Shown here: positions 25,129 through 32,382 of the stretch, in pieces
Position numbering within the stretch: the stretch's first letter is position 1
How the letters are laid out: each line of letters begins with the position of its first letter
Source of the DNA: an uncultured bacterium
Lineage (GTDB): Bacteria > UBP6 > UBA1177 > JAKLFG01
DNA: 38,265 nucleotides
Direction: 5' to 3'
NCBI GenBank assembly: GCA_937871295.1
Contig: CALMRE010000023.1
Coordinates: 1-38,265, forward strand
Translations under genes and position numbers: made by a program
Notes under the pieces: model-generated
What the model saw: the letters and a program-made list of their open reading frames with translations, nothing else
Database searches by the model: none
What the model was told of the DNA's origin: nothing

Positions 25129-26910
25129 ATGAACATCGTTTCGGCCGACGGCATCTCCAAGACGCTCGGCGATAAACCGCTTTTCGAGAACCTCTCCTTC
25201 GGCATCGGCGACGGCGACAAGTTCTCGCTCATCGGCGTGAACGGCTGCGGCAAAACGACGCTCCTGCGGCTGGTGGCGGGGCTTGACCAGCCCGACGACG
25301 GCACGATCGTCCGGTCACGCGACGCCCGTATCGCGTACCTTCAGCAGATACCGCCCTTCGATCCGGCCCATACCATCGAGGAGCATCTCTTCAGCGGTCC
25401 CGCCGCCCACGATCGGCCCGAGGGGTGGCGGCTGAAATCGTTCCTGACCGACTACGGGGTGACCGACCTTGCGGCGCGGATGGGGGAGCTGTCGGGCGGA
25501 ATGCAGAAAAAGGTGGCGCTCGCCCGGGTGCTCGCGACCGACGCGCAACTGCTGATACTCGACGAACCGACCAACCATCTCGATCTCGACGCCATCCTCC
25601 GCCTGCAGGACCATCTGCGCGATATGAAAAAGGCGCTCTTCATGGTGACCCACGACCGGATGTTCCTCGACGCCGTTTCGACCGGCATCTGGGAGATCGA
25701 CCGGCGGCAGCTGTTCACCTACGGCGGCGGCTACGAGCGCTATCTGGAACGGAAAGCGGAGCGTGACCTGAGCCTCCAGCGCAGTGAGGATAAGGCCGAG
25801 AACATCCTGCGGACCGAACTCGAATGGCTGCGGCGCGGCCCCAAGGCGCGCGCCACCAAGTCGCAGGACCGGAAGGACCGGATACAGCGGCTGCTCGACC
25901 GCGAACAGATCGCGGCGCCGGGAGAGATAGAACTTTCCATTTCCGGGCGACGGCTCGGTAAAAAGATACTGGAGGTGCGCGGGATCACGAAACGCTACGG
26001 CGACCGCGTGGTCTTGAAACCGTTCAGCTGGACCTTCAAGAAGAACCAGAAACTCGGCATCGTTGGGCGCAACGGGTGCGGCAAGACGACGCTCCTTTCG
26101 CTCCTGACCGGCACGATCGAACCGGACGGCGGAACGGTCGATGTGGGGGTGAATACCTGTTTCGGTTATTTCGACCAGCGCGGCGAGACGCTCGACCCGA
26201 ATATGAAGGTCATCGACTACATCAAAAGCGCAGGGGAACAGATCGAGGTGGCGGGAGGCGTCACCATCAGCGCGGCGCAGATGCTGGAGCGGTTCCTGTT
26301 TCATTCGGGGATGCAGTATCAGGCCATCGGCCGGCTTTCGGGCGGCGAGAAACGACGCCTGCAACTGCTTTTCGTCCTGATGAAGAACCCCAACTTCCTG
26401 ATACTCGACGAACCGACCAACGATCTCGACATCCGGACGCTCACGATACTCGAAGATTTCCTCCAGCGGTTCGAGGGGTGTCTGCTTATCGTTTCGCACG
26501 ACCGCTGGTTCCTCGACAAATGCTGCGAGTTCCTGCTGGTGTTCGACGAAGAGGGATCGGTGGGCGGTTTTGCCTGCGACATGTCGGACTATATTGAAAT
26601 GAGGGCAGCGCAGAAGGCGGCGGCAAAAGAACCGGAGAAAAAGGAAAAACCGGCGCCGCAGGTCCGTCCCCGCGATATCGAGAAAAAGGCGAAGCTCACC
26701 TTCAAAGAGCGGCTGGAGCTCGATAAATTGCCTGCCGAGATCGGGGCGCTGGAGCGCGAAAAGGAGGAACTAGAGGGGCAACTTTCGGGCGGGCGAAGCA
26801 CCGACGACATGGCGCGGCTGGCGACGCTGGGACACCGGTTCGAAGAGGTGCGCGCCGAAATAGATATCAAAATAGCGCGCTGGGCCGAACTGTCGGAGAA
26901 AGAGGAATAA
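25129..26910 (+). CDS. ABC-F ATPase, Uup-like
   Basis: 593 residues with two ABC cassettes and no membrane segment. Cassette 1: Walker A GVNGCGKTT (~37), signature LSGGMQKK and Walker B LLILDEPTNHLD. Cassette 2: Walker A GRNGCGKTT (~313), signature LSGGEKRR and FLILDEPTNDLD. A Lys/Glu/Ala-rich linker leads to a C-terminal coiled coil (~520-593), as in E. coli Uup (635 residues). ABC-F proteins act on the ribosome or on DNA intermediates; Uup affects transposon excision precision and ribosome recycling. The TAA is immediately followed by a palindromic repeat, 60 bp from the convergent DUF486 gene. It is unlikely to be functionally tied to the kinase upstream. Confidence 0.93.
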   Translation: MNIVSADGISKTLGDKPLFENLSFGIGDGDKFSLIGVNGCGKTTLLRLVAGLDQPDDGTIVRSRDARIAYLQQIPPFDPAHTIEEHLFSGPAAHDRPEGWRLKSFLTDYGVTDLAARMGELSGGMQKKVALARVLATDAQLLILDEPTNHLDLDAILRLQDHLRDMKKALFMVTHDRMFLDAVSTGIWEIDRRQLFTYGGGYERYLERKAERDLSLQRSEDKAENILRTELEWLRRGPKARATKSQDRKDRIQRLLDREQIAAPGEIELSISGRRLGKKILEVRGITKRYGDRVVLKPFSWTFKKNQKLGIVGRNGCGKTTLLSLLTGTIEPDGGTVDVGVNTCFGYFDQRGETLDPNMKVIDYIKSAGEQIEVAGGVTISAAQMLERFLFHSGMQYQAIGRLSGGEKRRLQLLFVLMKNPNFLILDEPTNDLDIRTLTILEDFLQRFEGCLLIVSHDRWFLDKCCEFLLVFDEEGSVGGFACDMSDYIEMRAAQKAAAKEPEKKEKPAPQVRPRDIEKKAKLTFKERLELDKLPAEIGALEREKEELEGQLSGGRSTDDMARLATLGHRFEEVRAEIDIKIARWAELSEKEE

Positions 26911-26915
26911 TATTC

Positions 26916-26974
26916 GTAGGGGTGCACCGGCGTGTGCACCCGGGATCTGGGCGGACACACCGGTCCGCCCCTAC
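26916..26974. repeat. REP/BIME-like double-hairpin palindrome
   Basis: Two hairpins back to back: GGGTGCAC - 6 nt - GTGCACCC and GGGCGGAC - 6 nt - GTCCGCCC, enclosed by outer arms GTAGGGG and CCCCTAC. It lies between the convergent ABC-F and DUF486 genes and supplies the DUF486 stop codon (TAG, from the CTAC arm). It may end transcription from both sides, but no T-tract follows. Confidence 0.85.
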
Positions 26975-27300
26975 CATTTCTTGAAAATAAAGAACACCGC
27001 CAGGATCATGAGCGAAAAGCCGACGAGATAATTCCACTTGAACTCTTCCTTGAGGTAGAGGACCGAGAAGCCGGCGAAGACCACCAGCGTGATCACCTCC
27101 TGTATCGTCTTCAACTGGGCGGCGGTGAAGGTGCCGTGGCCCCAGCGGTTGGCGGGGACCATGAAGCAATACTCGGCGAAGGCGATGAGCCACGAAACGA
27201 GTATCACCAGCAGGAGCGGTTTGTCCTTGAACTTCAGGTGGCCGTACCACGCGAAGGTCATGAAGATGTTCGAGATGCTCAGCAGGACGATGGTTCTCAT
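26971..27300 (-). CDS. DUF486 family small membrane protein
   Basis: 109 residues from the ATG at 27300 (GGGGGG upstream); the longer frame upstream is low-complexity and overlaps the aldolase gene. Four membrane helices are visible, with MRTIVLLSISNIFMTFAWYGHLKF at the start and conserved-looking PANRWGHGTFTAAQLKTIQEV in the middle, as in the DUF486 family of DMT-like proteins. The function is unknown; related small DMT proteins are multidrug or metabolite exporters. The stop codon and following bases belong to the REP-like palindrome, so the C-terminus (FFIFKKW) may have been set by that insertion. It is 16 bp downstream of the aldolase-like gene. Confidence 0.9.
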   Translation of the reverse strand: MRTIVLLSISNIFMTFAWYGHLKFKDKPLLLVILVSWLIAFAEYCFMVPANRWGHGTFTAAQLKTIQEVITLVVFAGFSVLYLKEEFKWNYLVGFSLMILAVFFIFKKW

Positions 27301-27316
27301 CGTATGCCCCCCATGA

Positions 27317-28246
27317 TCAGGATAATTCTTTCCGGTAGGCGGAGAGCGCGGCCTCCTCGGCGCGGTGGATGACCGCAAAGGGGGCGTTGAAATCGAATTC
27401 ACCGGCGGCGAACAGGCCATGCCCGCGGACGATGGCGGCGCCGTGTTTCGTGACGGCGTCGGGGAGGGTGCGGGCAAGATCGGCGCCCGGATCGCCCGTC
27501 ACCACCGGCAGGCCGAAGAGGCTCTTTTCTTCACCGGCGAGCGACCGGATGACGGTCCAGATCGGGTGACCGTGGAGCACCGCGCGGTAGCGGCTTTCGA
27601 GGGCGATGCGCCGGTGCGACGGATATTCGGAGGAGGCGCAGCGGGCGGTGCCGCATTCTTCGCACAGCGGGCAGATCGCCGTGCCGCCGTCGAGTTTGTC
27701 CAGCGGCGCGCCGGAGCGGCTGATGAGGAGGGTGTCGCGCACCCGGTACGACACATTGCCGAATATCGAGTCGACCAGCCCCGCGGCCACCAGTGCGGAC
27801 CCCGCCTCGGCGACGGCGCGCTGCGCCGCCGATTCGTCGGCGAACGGACCGTGCATCAGGCGCGGGGCGGCCGGTAACGGCGGGAGAGCGGCAAGAAGTG
27901 CGCGTGCCAGCGTCCCGTCGGTGACGGAAAGCGTTCCGGCCCGCTTCGATGCCAGTATCTCGCCGAAGAAATGGACAAAAAGGGCGAAGCGGGCGATGTC
28001 GCGGTGGAGGAGCGCCTGCGCTTCGGTCGCGACGCCGCGCACGAGGATGCGGCCGTCGCGGGTGAGGTGGACGGTGCGGTCGGCGACGGCATCCTGCGGC
28101 CGGTCGATGATCGGGATATCGGTGAGGAAGAGCCGCGTCTCGGAATCGTGCGGCGTGATGCGGCCGCTGCCGGCGGCGCAATAATGGGCGACTATCGCGC
28201 GGTAGGGTTCGCGGTGTTCTTCGAGCAGGAAAAAGTCGGTCGGCAC
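27317..28246 (-). CDS. Class II aldolase/adducin-like protein with N-terminal extension
   Basis: 309 residues from a GTG at 28246, preceded by GAGGTG; an in-frame ATG at 28339 lies upstream of the inferred promoter and is rejected. The C-terminal half (~150-309) has class II aldolase features: GLVDSIFGNVSYRV, SRSGAPLDKLDG, the metal-site HGHP in RAVLHGHPIWTVI and GHGLFAAGEF. A Cys cluster CPLCEECGTARC lies inside this domain and might bind metal. Residues 1-140 look like an unrecognised or diverged domain. Typical aldolases of the family cleave sugar phosphates; the substrate here is unknown. The downstream DUF486 gene is likely co-transcribed. Confidence 0.8.
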   Translation of the reverse strand: MPTDFFLLEEHREPYRAIVAHYCAAGSGRITPHDSETRLFLTDIPIIDRPQDAVADRTVHLTRDGRILVRGVATEAQALLHRDIARFALFVHFFGEILASKRAGTLSVTDGTLARALLAALPPLPAAPRLMHGPFADESAAQRAVAEAGSALVAAGLVDSIFGNVSYRVRDTLLISRSGAPLDKLDGGTAICPLCEECGTARCASSEYPSHRRIALESRYRAVLHGHPIWTVIRSLAGEEKSLFGLPVVTGDPGADLARTLPDAVTKHGAAIVRGHGLFAAGEFDFNAPFAVIHRAEEAALSAYRKELS

Positions 28247-28271
28247 GCGGCACCTCGTCGTTGACGGGGCG

Positions 28272-28300
28272 ACTATACCGCCGCGCCGGGGTAAAGTCAA
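28272..28300 (-). promoter_or_regulatory. Sigma70-like promoter for the aldolase/DUF486 pair
   Basis: Minus strand: TTGACT (28300-28295), 17-bp spacer, TATAGT (28277-28272), 25 bp before the GTG start. Confidence 0.65.
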
Positions 28301-28323
28301 AAAGGAAAAAACGGGCCGTTTTT

Positions 28324-28352
28324 TTGACTTGAGCGGCACGGTGCGCTACTAT
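28324..28352 (+). promoter_or_regulatory. Sigma70-like promoter for the OmpA-type lipoprotein
   Basis: TTGACT (28324-28329), 17-bp spacer, TACTAT (28347-28352), 44 bp before the ATG. Confidence 0.6.
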
Positions 28353-28396
28353 GAACGCGGTTATTCGACCGGGTAAACGACTACAAGGAGGAGAAG

Positions 28397-29326
28397 ATGT
28401 CGAGATTATTGGTTTTCGTCCTGATGATGGGGCTGATGGCATCCTGCGTCACCAGCGGCACCCACAAACTGGTCGTCGACGAACTGGCGGCCCAGAAGAC
28501 GGCCAACGAGGCGCTGACGGCCGAGAACGACGGACTCAAAAAACAGGTCGCCGACCTCGCGGCCGAGGTGAAGAAGCTCAAGGGCGATATCGCGAAACTC
28601 AAGAAGGAATTCGACGACATGTCGAAGAACTTCATGGACGCGATGTCCTTCAACGACGATCTCAAGAAGAGCCTGAAGGAAAAGGGCGCCTCGATAGACG
28701 AACTCGACGCGAAGAACAAGGAACTCGCGGCGAAGAAGGAAGAGGAGGCGAAGCGGGCGGCCGAGGAGCAGGTGAAGTTCGAGGCGGAACAGCAGCGGCT
28801 CAAGGCGGAGCTCGAACAGTTGAAGCGGATGAAGGAGGCGGCCGAGAAACGGAACGCCGAGTTCAACAATGTCATGGCGAAACTCAAGAAGATGATCGAC
28901 GCCGGGACCCTCTCGGTCAAGATACGCAAGGGGCGGATGATCGTGACGCTGTCGTCCGATATCCTCTTCGCCGTCGGGGCGACCGAACTCACCCCCGAGG
29001 GAAAGGCGGCGCTCGCCGAACTTGCGGCGACGCTCAAAGATATCCCGGACCGCAACTTCCTCGTGGTCGGCCATTCCGATTCGACGCCGATGCGGAAGAA
29101 GTTCGCCTCCAACTGGGAACTCTCCTCCCAGCGCGCCATCGAGGTGGTGAAACTGCTCATCGCGGGCGGCGTACCGCCGACGATGCTGTCGGCCTCCGGC
29201 AGCGCCGAGTTCGATCCCATCGCCGAGAACGACACGCCGGAGAACAAGACCATGAACCGCCGCGTCGAGATCGTCTTCATGCCCAAGATAGACGAACTTC
29301 CCGGTTTCACGCCCGCCGCGCAGTAA
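28397..29326 (+). CDS. OmpA-family lipoprotein with long coiled coil
   Basis: 309 residues, AAGGAGGAGAAG directly before the ATG. Lipobox MASC (Cys17). Residues ~30-165 are an Ala/Lys/Glu-rich coiled coil. An OmpA/MotB peptidoglycan-binding domain (~175-295) follows, with FAVGATELTPEGKAALAEL, VVGHSDSTPM, NWELSSQRAIEVVKLL and NRRVEIVF. It likely tethers the outer membrane to the cell wall, with the coiled coil spanning the periplasm. The TAA lies just before the mobile-remnant region. The gene has its own promoter and is divergent from the aldolase-like gene. Confidence 0.93.
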   Translation: MSRLLVFVLMMGLMASCVTSGTHKLVVDELAAQKTANEALTAENDGLKKQVADLAAEVKKLKGDIAKLKKEFDDMSKNFMDAMSFNDDLKKSLKEKGASIDELDAKNKELAAKKEEEAKRAAEEQVKFEAEQQRLKAELEQLKRMKEAAEKRNAEFNNVMAKLKKMIDAGTLSVKIRKGRMIVTLSSDILFAVGATELTPEGKAALAELAATLKDIPDRNFLVVGHSDSTPMRKKFASNWELSSQRAIEVVKLLIAGGVPPTMLSASGSAEFDPIAENDTPENKTMNRRVEIVFMPKIDELPGFTPAAQ

Positions 29327-29402
29327 TTTCCGAAGCAAGGATATGGGCCGATGAAGAACTATACTTCTTGCGCCCTGCACCGTTCAAACACCGGAAGTGG
29401 AA

Positions 29403-29537
29403 ATGGGGAGGAATACGGTGAGGAAAGGAGTGAATGTCTTATGTCGAGGACTGACCCCGCTTGTGGAGTATATGGCAGCAGGCATGGCAACGAAAGATAT
29501 GCTTCAAAAATTCAAAGATGCAACGACGGGGAGGTAA
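29403..29537 (+). CDS. Possible 44-codon ORF, degenerate remnant
   Basis: An ATG-to-TAA frame of 44 codons that ends three bases before the start of the AT-rich membrane gene. The product contains LVEYMAAGMATKDMLQKF, which faintly resembles the C-terminal helices of DUF433-type small proteins (AAGMSxEEIL) but lacks the rest of that domain. One arm of the 30-bp inverted repeat lies inside it. It could be a real small gene, the tail of a broken one, or noise. The good ribosome site at its end (GGGGAGG) serves the next gene. Confidence 0.3.
   Translation: MGRNTVRKGVNVLCRGLTPLVEYMAAGMATKDMLQKFKDATTGR
29433..29462 (+). repeat. Left arm of 30-bp perfect inverted repeat
   Basis: Identical to the reverse complement of 30358-30387. 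The arms bracket ~0.9 kb holding the AT-rich ORF and the Rhs fragment. The core CTGACCCC recurs beside the RAYT stub at 31199. Confidence 0.92.
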
Positions 29538-29540
29538 TAG

Positions 29541-29900
29541 ATGAAGACATTTATGATAAAACTCTTAGTTGCTTATTTTATTATATTATTGCTTTATGCT
29601 TGGGCTTATATTGCCTACAAACATTTACATATTATCTACTATTTTCTATTTCCTTTTATCGGCTCTTTGGTCGCAGAGATCGCATATTGTATTCATGCTA
29701 ATATGAGGTTCGTTATTATACCAGCTTTGTTGGCAATATTCTCTTCATATCTTTTTCTTCTTCTTTTTTGGTACTTAATAGAAAATCATATTGATGAAAA
29801 GATGCTACCGATTATTGAAGCGACAATTGTTCCTATGGTAATGCTGACGATATACGGCAAGACGCGGAAGTTTATTTCAGAAATAAGAGAGGGTGGGTGA
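29541..29900 (+). CDS. AT-rich four-helix membrane protein (possible orphan immunity protein)
   Basis: 119 residues with GGGGAGGTAATAG before the ATG. Four hydrophobic segments (about 4-25, 28-50, 55-82, 88-106) and a short basic end. The gene is strikingly AT-rich, with ATT/ATA/TTA/TTT codons, unlike every neighbour, a sign of recent transfer. I do not recognise the family. It sits directly upstream of an Rhs core fragment; in Rhs loci, AT-rich membrane genes between core fragments are usually immunity genes for displaced toxin tips, so an orphan immunity role is a reasonable inference and no more. The intervening 29901-29963 shows nothing recognisable. Confidence 0.65.
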   Translation: MKTFMIKLLVAYFIILLLYAWAYIAYKHLHIIYYFLFPFIGSLVAEIAYCIHANMRFVIIPALLAIFSSYLFLLLFWYLIENHIDEKMLPIIEATIVPMVMLTIYGKTRKFISEIREGG

Positions 29901-29963
29901 ATGGCCCGAAGTTCTTTCTGCCAGCCATGAAACCGTCCATCGGCCGACGGCGTCTTTGATGTC

Positions 29964-30356
29964 GTGAAAGAGCTATCTTGCCTCGTCGTCACCCGCGACC
30001 CGCAGAGCGGCCTCGTGACCGGGACGACGCTCGACACCATCCTCACCGCGCAGACCTACACCTCGTTCGGGGAACTCGCCCACTACGACGCGGGCACCCT
30101 CTACAGCTACGATTTCACGGAGCGGGACCAACTCGGGCGCATCGTCGAGAAGGTGGAGACCATCGACGGCCTTGCAAAAACCTACCGGTACGGCTATGAT
30201 GAAGCCGGGCGGTTGGAAACGGTGTGGGAGAACGGCTTCGTGACGGGCACCTACGGCTACGATCAGAACGGGAACCGGCTGTCGCACGGCGGCATGGAGG
30301 CCGGCTACGACGATCAGGACCGGATGATGACCTACGGCGACAACGCCTACACCTAG
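29964..30356 (+). pseudogene. Rhs-repeat protein, internal fragment
   Basis: An open stretch of 130 codons from a GTG, with YD-repeat motifs: GLVTGTTLDTILTAQTY, DQLGRIVEKVETIDG, YRYGYDEAGRLETVWENG, YGYDQNGNRLSHGG and YDDQDRMMTYGDNAYT, then TAG. Intact Rhs/YD proteins run to over 1000 residues and continue after this point with YTYTANGEL-type repeats. The signal peptide, most of the core and the toxin tip are missing. The stop falls two bases before the right arm of the 30-bp inverted repeat, so the gene appears cut at that junction. No convincing ribosome site. An expressed product is unlikely. Confidence 0.85.
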
Positions 30357-30357
30357 G

Positions 30358-30387
30358 AAGCGGGGTCAGTCCTCGACATAAGACATT
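30358..30387 (-). repeat. Right arm of 30-bp perfect inverted repeat
   Basis: Reverse complement of 29433-29462. The rest of the gap to mazF (30388-30468) holds nothing I recognise. Confidence 0.92.
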
Positions 30388-30468
30388 TGGCGGTCTTCGT
30401 GATTAATATCAAAGAGATGTTTCTGATAGCACACAGCATATTTCGCACATTTGTCGACAAGAAAGAGA

Positions 30469-30843
30469 CTATTCGATACCGAGGATAGGGGAGATCTTCG
30501 CGATAACTTCGTCCAGAAGGTCGTCGCCGCCATCGGTAAGATAGGTGGCCCGCCGGGCGCGCCAATCAAGACTTTTAAGTTGATCAGCGATCACGACGCC
30601 CATGACCGTACTGTTCCGGGTCGGGCATTCGAAGGGGCCGTTCTTTATCTGACTCGTGATGGGGCACACCAAAAGAAGGCCAGAGCGTTGATTGTAGAGC
30701 TTCGGGGAGAGGACAAGGGCCGGTCGTCTCTTCTCTATCTCTTTCCCGATCTGCGGTTCAAAGTTGATCTCGATGATATCGCCCCGGTCGGGAGCATCAC
30801 CAGATCTCATTCCCGACTGCGGCGCCGGTTGCGATCTCACCAT
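30469..30843 (-). CDS. mazF: MazF/PemK family endoribonuclease toxin
   Basis: 124 residues. It aligns with E. coli MazF (111 residues): RGDIIEINFEPQIGKEIEKRRPALVLSP, LLLVCPITSQIKNGPFE, then VIADQLKSLDWRARRATYL and VIAKISPILG. MazF cuts mRNA at short sequence motifs in the cytoplasm and is blocked by MazE. The ATG at 30843 has AGGAGAA at 7-8 bp and overlaps mazE by 47 bp. A second ATG at 30810 gives a length closer to E. coli MazF but a weaker site. The N-terminal Arg-Pro-Gly segment before RGDII is dispensable by family comparison. The gene looks intact. Confidence 0.93.
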   Translation of the reverse strand: MVRSQPAPQSGMRSGDAPDRGDIIEINFEPQIGKEIEKRRPALVLSPKLYNQRSGLLLVCPITSQIKNGPFECPTRNSTVMGVVIADQLKSLDWRARRATYLTDGGDDLLDEVIAKISPILGIE

Positions 30844-31036
30844 GGCTGTTCTCCTTCGTGATCTTGGACACCAGTTCCTTCAGCGTGTACTTCTTCTTTT
30901 TCGGCTTGATGACCACGGTATTCCCGACCACATCGACATCGACCGCCGTCCCCTCCTCGAAGTGCATGGTCTCGACGACATGAACGGGGAGCCGCAGCGC
31001 CAGACTGTTACCCCACTTGCTTATCACCTTTTCCAT
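30797..31036 (-). CDS. mazE: MazE family antitoxin
   Basis: 79 residues with AAGGAGGG before the ATG. The N-terminal AbrB-type swapped-hairpin DNA-binding domain reads KVISKWGNSLALRLP, then EEGTAVDVDVVGNTVVIKP. The disordered tail ends in the MazE-like HGEIATGAAVGNEIW, which normally wraps around MazF. It binds its own promoter as a complex with the toxin. Overlap with mazF indicates coupled translation. Confidence 0.93.
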   Translation of the reverse strand: MEKVISKWGNSLALRLPVHVVETMHFEEGTAVDVDVVGNTVVIKPKKKKYTLKELVSKITKENSHGEIATGAAVGNEIW

Positions 31037-31049
31037 AGAAGCCCTCCTT

Positions 31050-31100
31050 CTGCAAACTGTCTACAATGTATATACTACAGAAGAGAGGGGGCTTGTCAAG
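31050..31100 (-). promoter_or_regulatory. mazEF promoter and probable operator
   Basis: Minus strand: TTGACA (31100-31095), 17-bp spacer, TAGTAT (31077-31072). A near-palindromic AT-rich stretch around GTATATAC with two TGTAG copies overlaps the -10 and would suit MazE binding. The operator assignment is inference. Confidence 0.6.
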
Positions 31101-31118
31101 AGAAAAAGAAGGGGGCCA

Positions 31119-31154
31119 TGGTCCGCCCCCTCCGCATCGCCTACCCCGACGCCA
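31119..31154 (+). pseudogene. RAYT (Y1/IS200-like) transposase, N-terminal stub
   Basis: The first twelve codons read MVRPLRIAYPDA, which is the conserved opening (MARPLRIEYPGA) of REP-associated tyrosine transposases. The match ends abruptly; the His-x-His and Tyr catalytic parts are absent. A CTGACCCC core, shared with the 30-bp inverted repeat, lies 45 bp downstream at 31199. It is a relic with no function of its own. Confidence 0.7.
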
Positions 31155-31220
31155 TTCCGAGAACGGTAAGCCAAGAGCTAAACTTTAATAGAAATGCCCT
31201 GACCCCAATATTTTGCCTAG

Positions 31221-31249
31221 TTGACAAGCGATGAGCGATAGGCTATTGT
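31221..31249 (+). promoter_or_regulatory. Sigma70-like promoter for the TolB/CsgG-like protein
   Basis: TTGACA (31221-31226), 17-bp spacer, TATTGT (31244-31249), 24 bp before the ATG. Confidence 0.6.
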
Positions 31250-31273
31250 TCCTCAACGATCGCCGGGTGGTCC

Positions 31274-32290
31274 ATGCGTTGGTTCGCGTCCCTATTCATT
31301 ATTATCTATTGCGCGTTGCCGCTCTGTGCCGAGGAGGGTCCGCGGCTGGCGGTAATGGAGATGACCGCGGCCGGCGACTATCCCGATGCCGAACTGTGCG
31401 CCCGCCTGACCGATGAATTGCGCCAGCGCATCGCCAATGAACGGCTCTTCGCGGTGCTCGACGGGGGACCTCAGCAGGCTCTGCTCAACGCGCTCCCCGA
31501 CAACGACCGGTTCACCGATCGGCGCCTCTGTCAGGAACACGGCTGTCTGCCGGAACTTCAACGCACGCTGGTGGCGCGGGCAGCGCTCTGGATACAAGTC
31601 GACTGCGGCCCAGAAGCCTGCTTCGTGTCGGCCACGCTCACTCCGATACCGGACGGACGATCGACCGTCATCCTCTCCGAAACGCCGCGCAGTGAACCGG
31701 GTCTGCGCGCCGCCCTCATCGCTATCGCCGGCCGGTTGGGCCCTCCGACCGAACCGCCGCCGGTCATCGCCCCCGCCGGAGCCGCGCCGGCGGGGAGCAC
31801 GCCCCTTTCCGCCCCGGATCCCGGCCGCGGCCGTTTTTCCGACGCGCGCCCGCAACTCACCTATCAGAACTATGTTTTTATTCTCCGCGCCTTCGCCGGC
31901 GCCTCTTTCGGCGGCGGCTCAACGTGGGGCACCCTCCGCTGGAAGAATTTCCAGATGGAGATCGCCGGCTCCAGCGTGGGAGCGGCTTTGGACCGCGAAG
32001 GGCAACTGGATGCGATCTCTTTCTCCTGCCACCTCGTCGGGCTGGGGGGCAAATGGGCCCTCCCCTCCGGCGGCGGTCATGACGAACTCGGTTTCATGAT
32101 CGGCGTGATAGGGGGCGGCGCCACCTTGGGCGGCGGGATGGTCCGGGTCGAACTCCTCCCCACGCGGTTCATGTACCGCTACAACATGGATTCGGGCGGC
32201 GTTTTCGAGGCGGGCATCGCACTCCCGCTCGTCTGGTTCGGCAGAGATTATACGCCCAACCTTACCTTCTACCTCGGCATCGGCATTTGA
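31274..32290 (+). CDS. Exported protein with TolB-N/CsgG-like N-terminal domain
   Basis: 338 residues. Signal peptide 1-19 (FASLFIIIYCALPLCA). Residues ~22-150 look like the alpha/beta fold of TolB-N, FlgO or CsgG-like proteins: LAVMEMTAAGDYPDAELCARLTDELRQ, then FAVLDGG and a CQEHGC/VDCGPEAC cysteine pair set. A Pro/Ala-rich linker (~155-185) leads to a C-terminal ~150 residues rich in Gly and alternating hydrophobic residues (SFGGGSTWGTLRWKNFQMEIAG, GFMIGVIGGGATLGGG), which reads like an outer-membrane beta-barrel or its remnant, ending FYLGIGI. The role is unknown. The ribosome site (GGGTGG) is weak. Confidence 0.8.
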   Translation: MRWFASLFIIIYCALPLCAEEGPRLAVMEMTAAGDYPDAELCARLTDELRQRIANERLFAVLDGGPQQALLNALPDNDRFTDRRLCQEHGCLPELQRTLVARAALWIQVDCGPEACFVSATLTPIPDGRSTVILSETPRSEPGLRAALIAIAGRLGPPTEPPPVIAPAGAAPAGSTPLSAPDPGRGRFSDARPQLTYQNYVFILRAFAGASFGGGSTWGTLRWKNFQMEIAGSSVGAALDREGQLDAISFSCHLVGLGGKWALPSGGGHDELGFMIGVIGGGATLGGGMVRVELLPTRFMYRYNMDSGGVFEAGIALPLVWFGRDYTPNLTFYLGIGI

Positions 32291-32318
32291 ACCGGCTCAT
32301 GCTTTCAAAAAAATAAAT

Positions 32319-32346
32319 TTGCTTTCATTTCCTTAAACAATACAAT
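32319..32346 (+). promoter_or_regulatory. Putative sigma70 promoter for the HD-GYP protein
   Basis: TTGCTT (32319-32324), 16-bp spacer, TACAAT (32341-32346), 36 bp before the start codon, in a locally AT-rich gap. Confidence 0.5.
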
Positions 32347-32382
32347 CCATCCGTACTTGCGATATGCTCACAGGGGGCGCTC

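Noticed and set aside
28306-28325. A-run / CGGGCCG / T-run palindrome between the aldolase and OmpA genes, possible terminator
   Set aside because: Both adjacent genes point away from it, the central GC stem is too short, and it overlaps the OmpA-side -35 box. It is more likely promoter-region DNA.
29351-29701. 116-codon frame overlapping the AT-rich membrane gene
   Set aside because: No ribosome site, mixed composition, and it runs out of frame through the better-supported 29541-29900 gene.
30366-30569. 67-codon minus-strand frame at the 3' end of mazF
   Set aside because: Half of it is out-of-frame mazF sequence and its end lies in the inverted repeat. No start signal.
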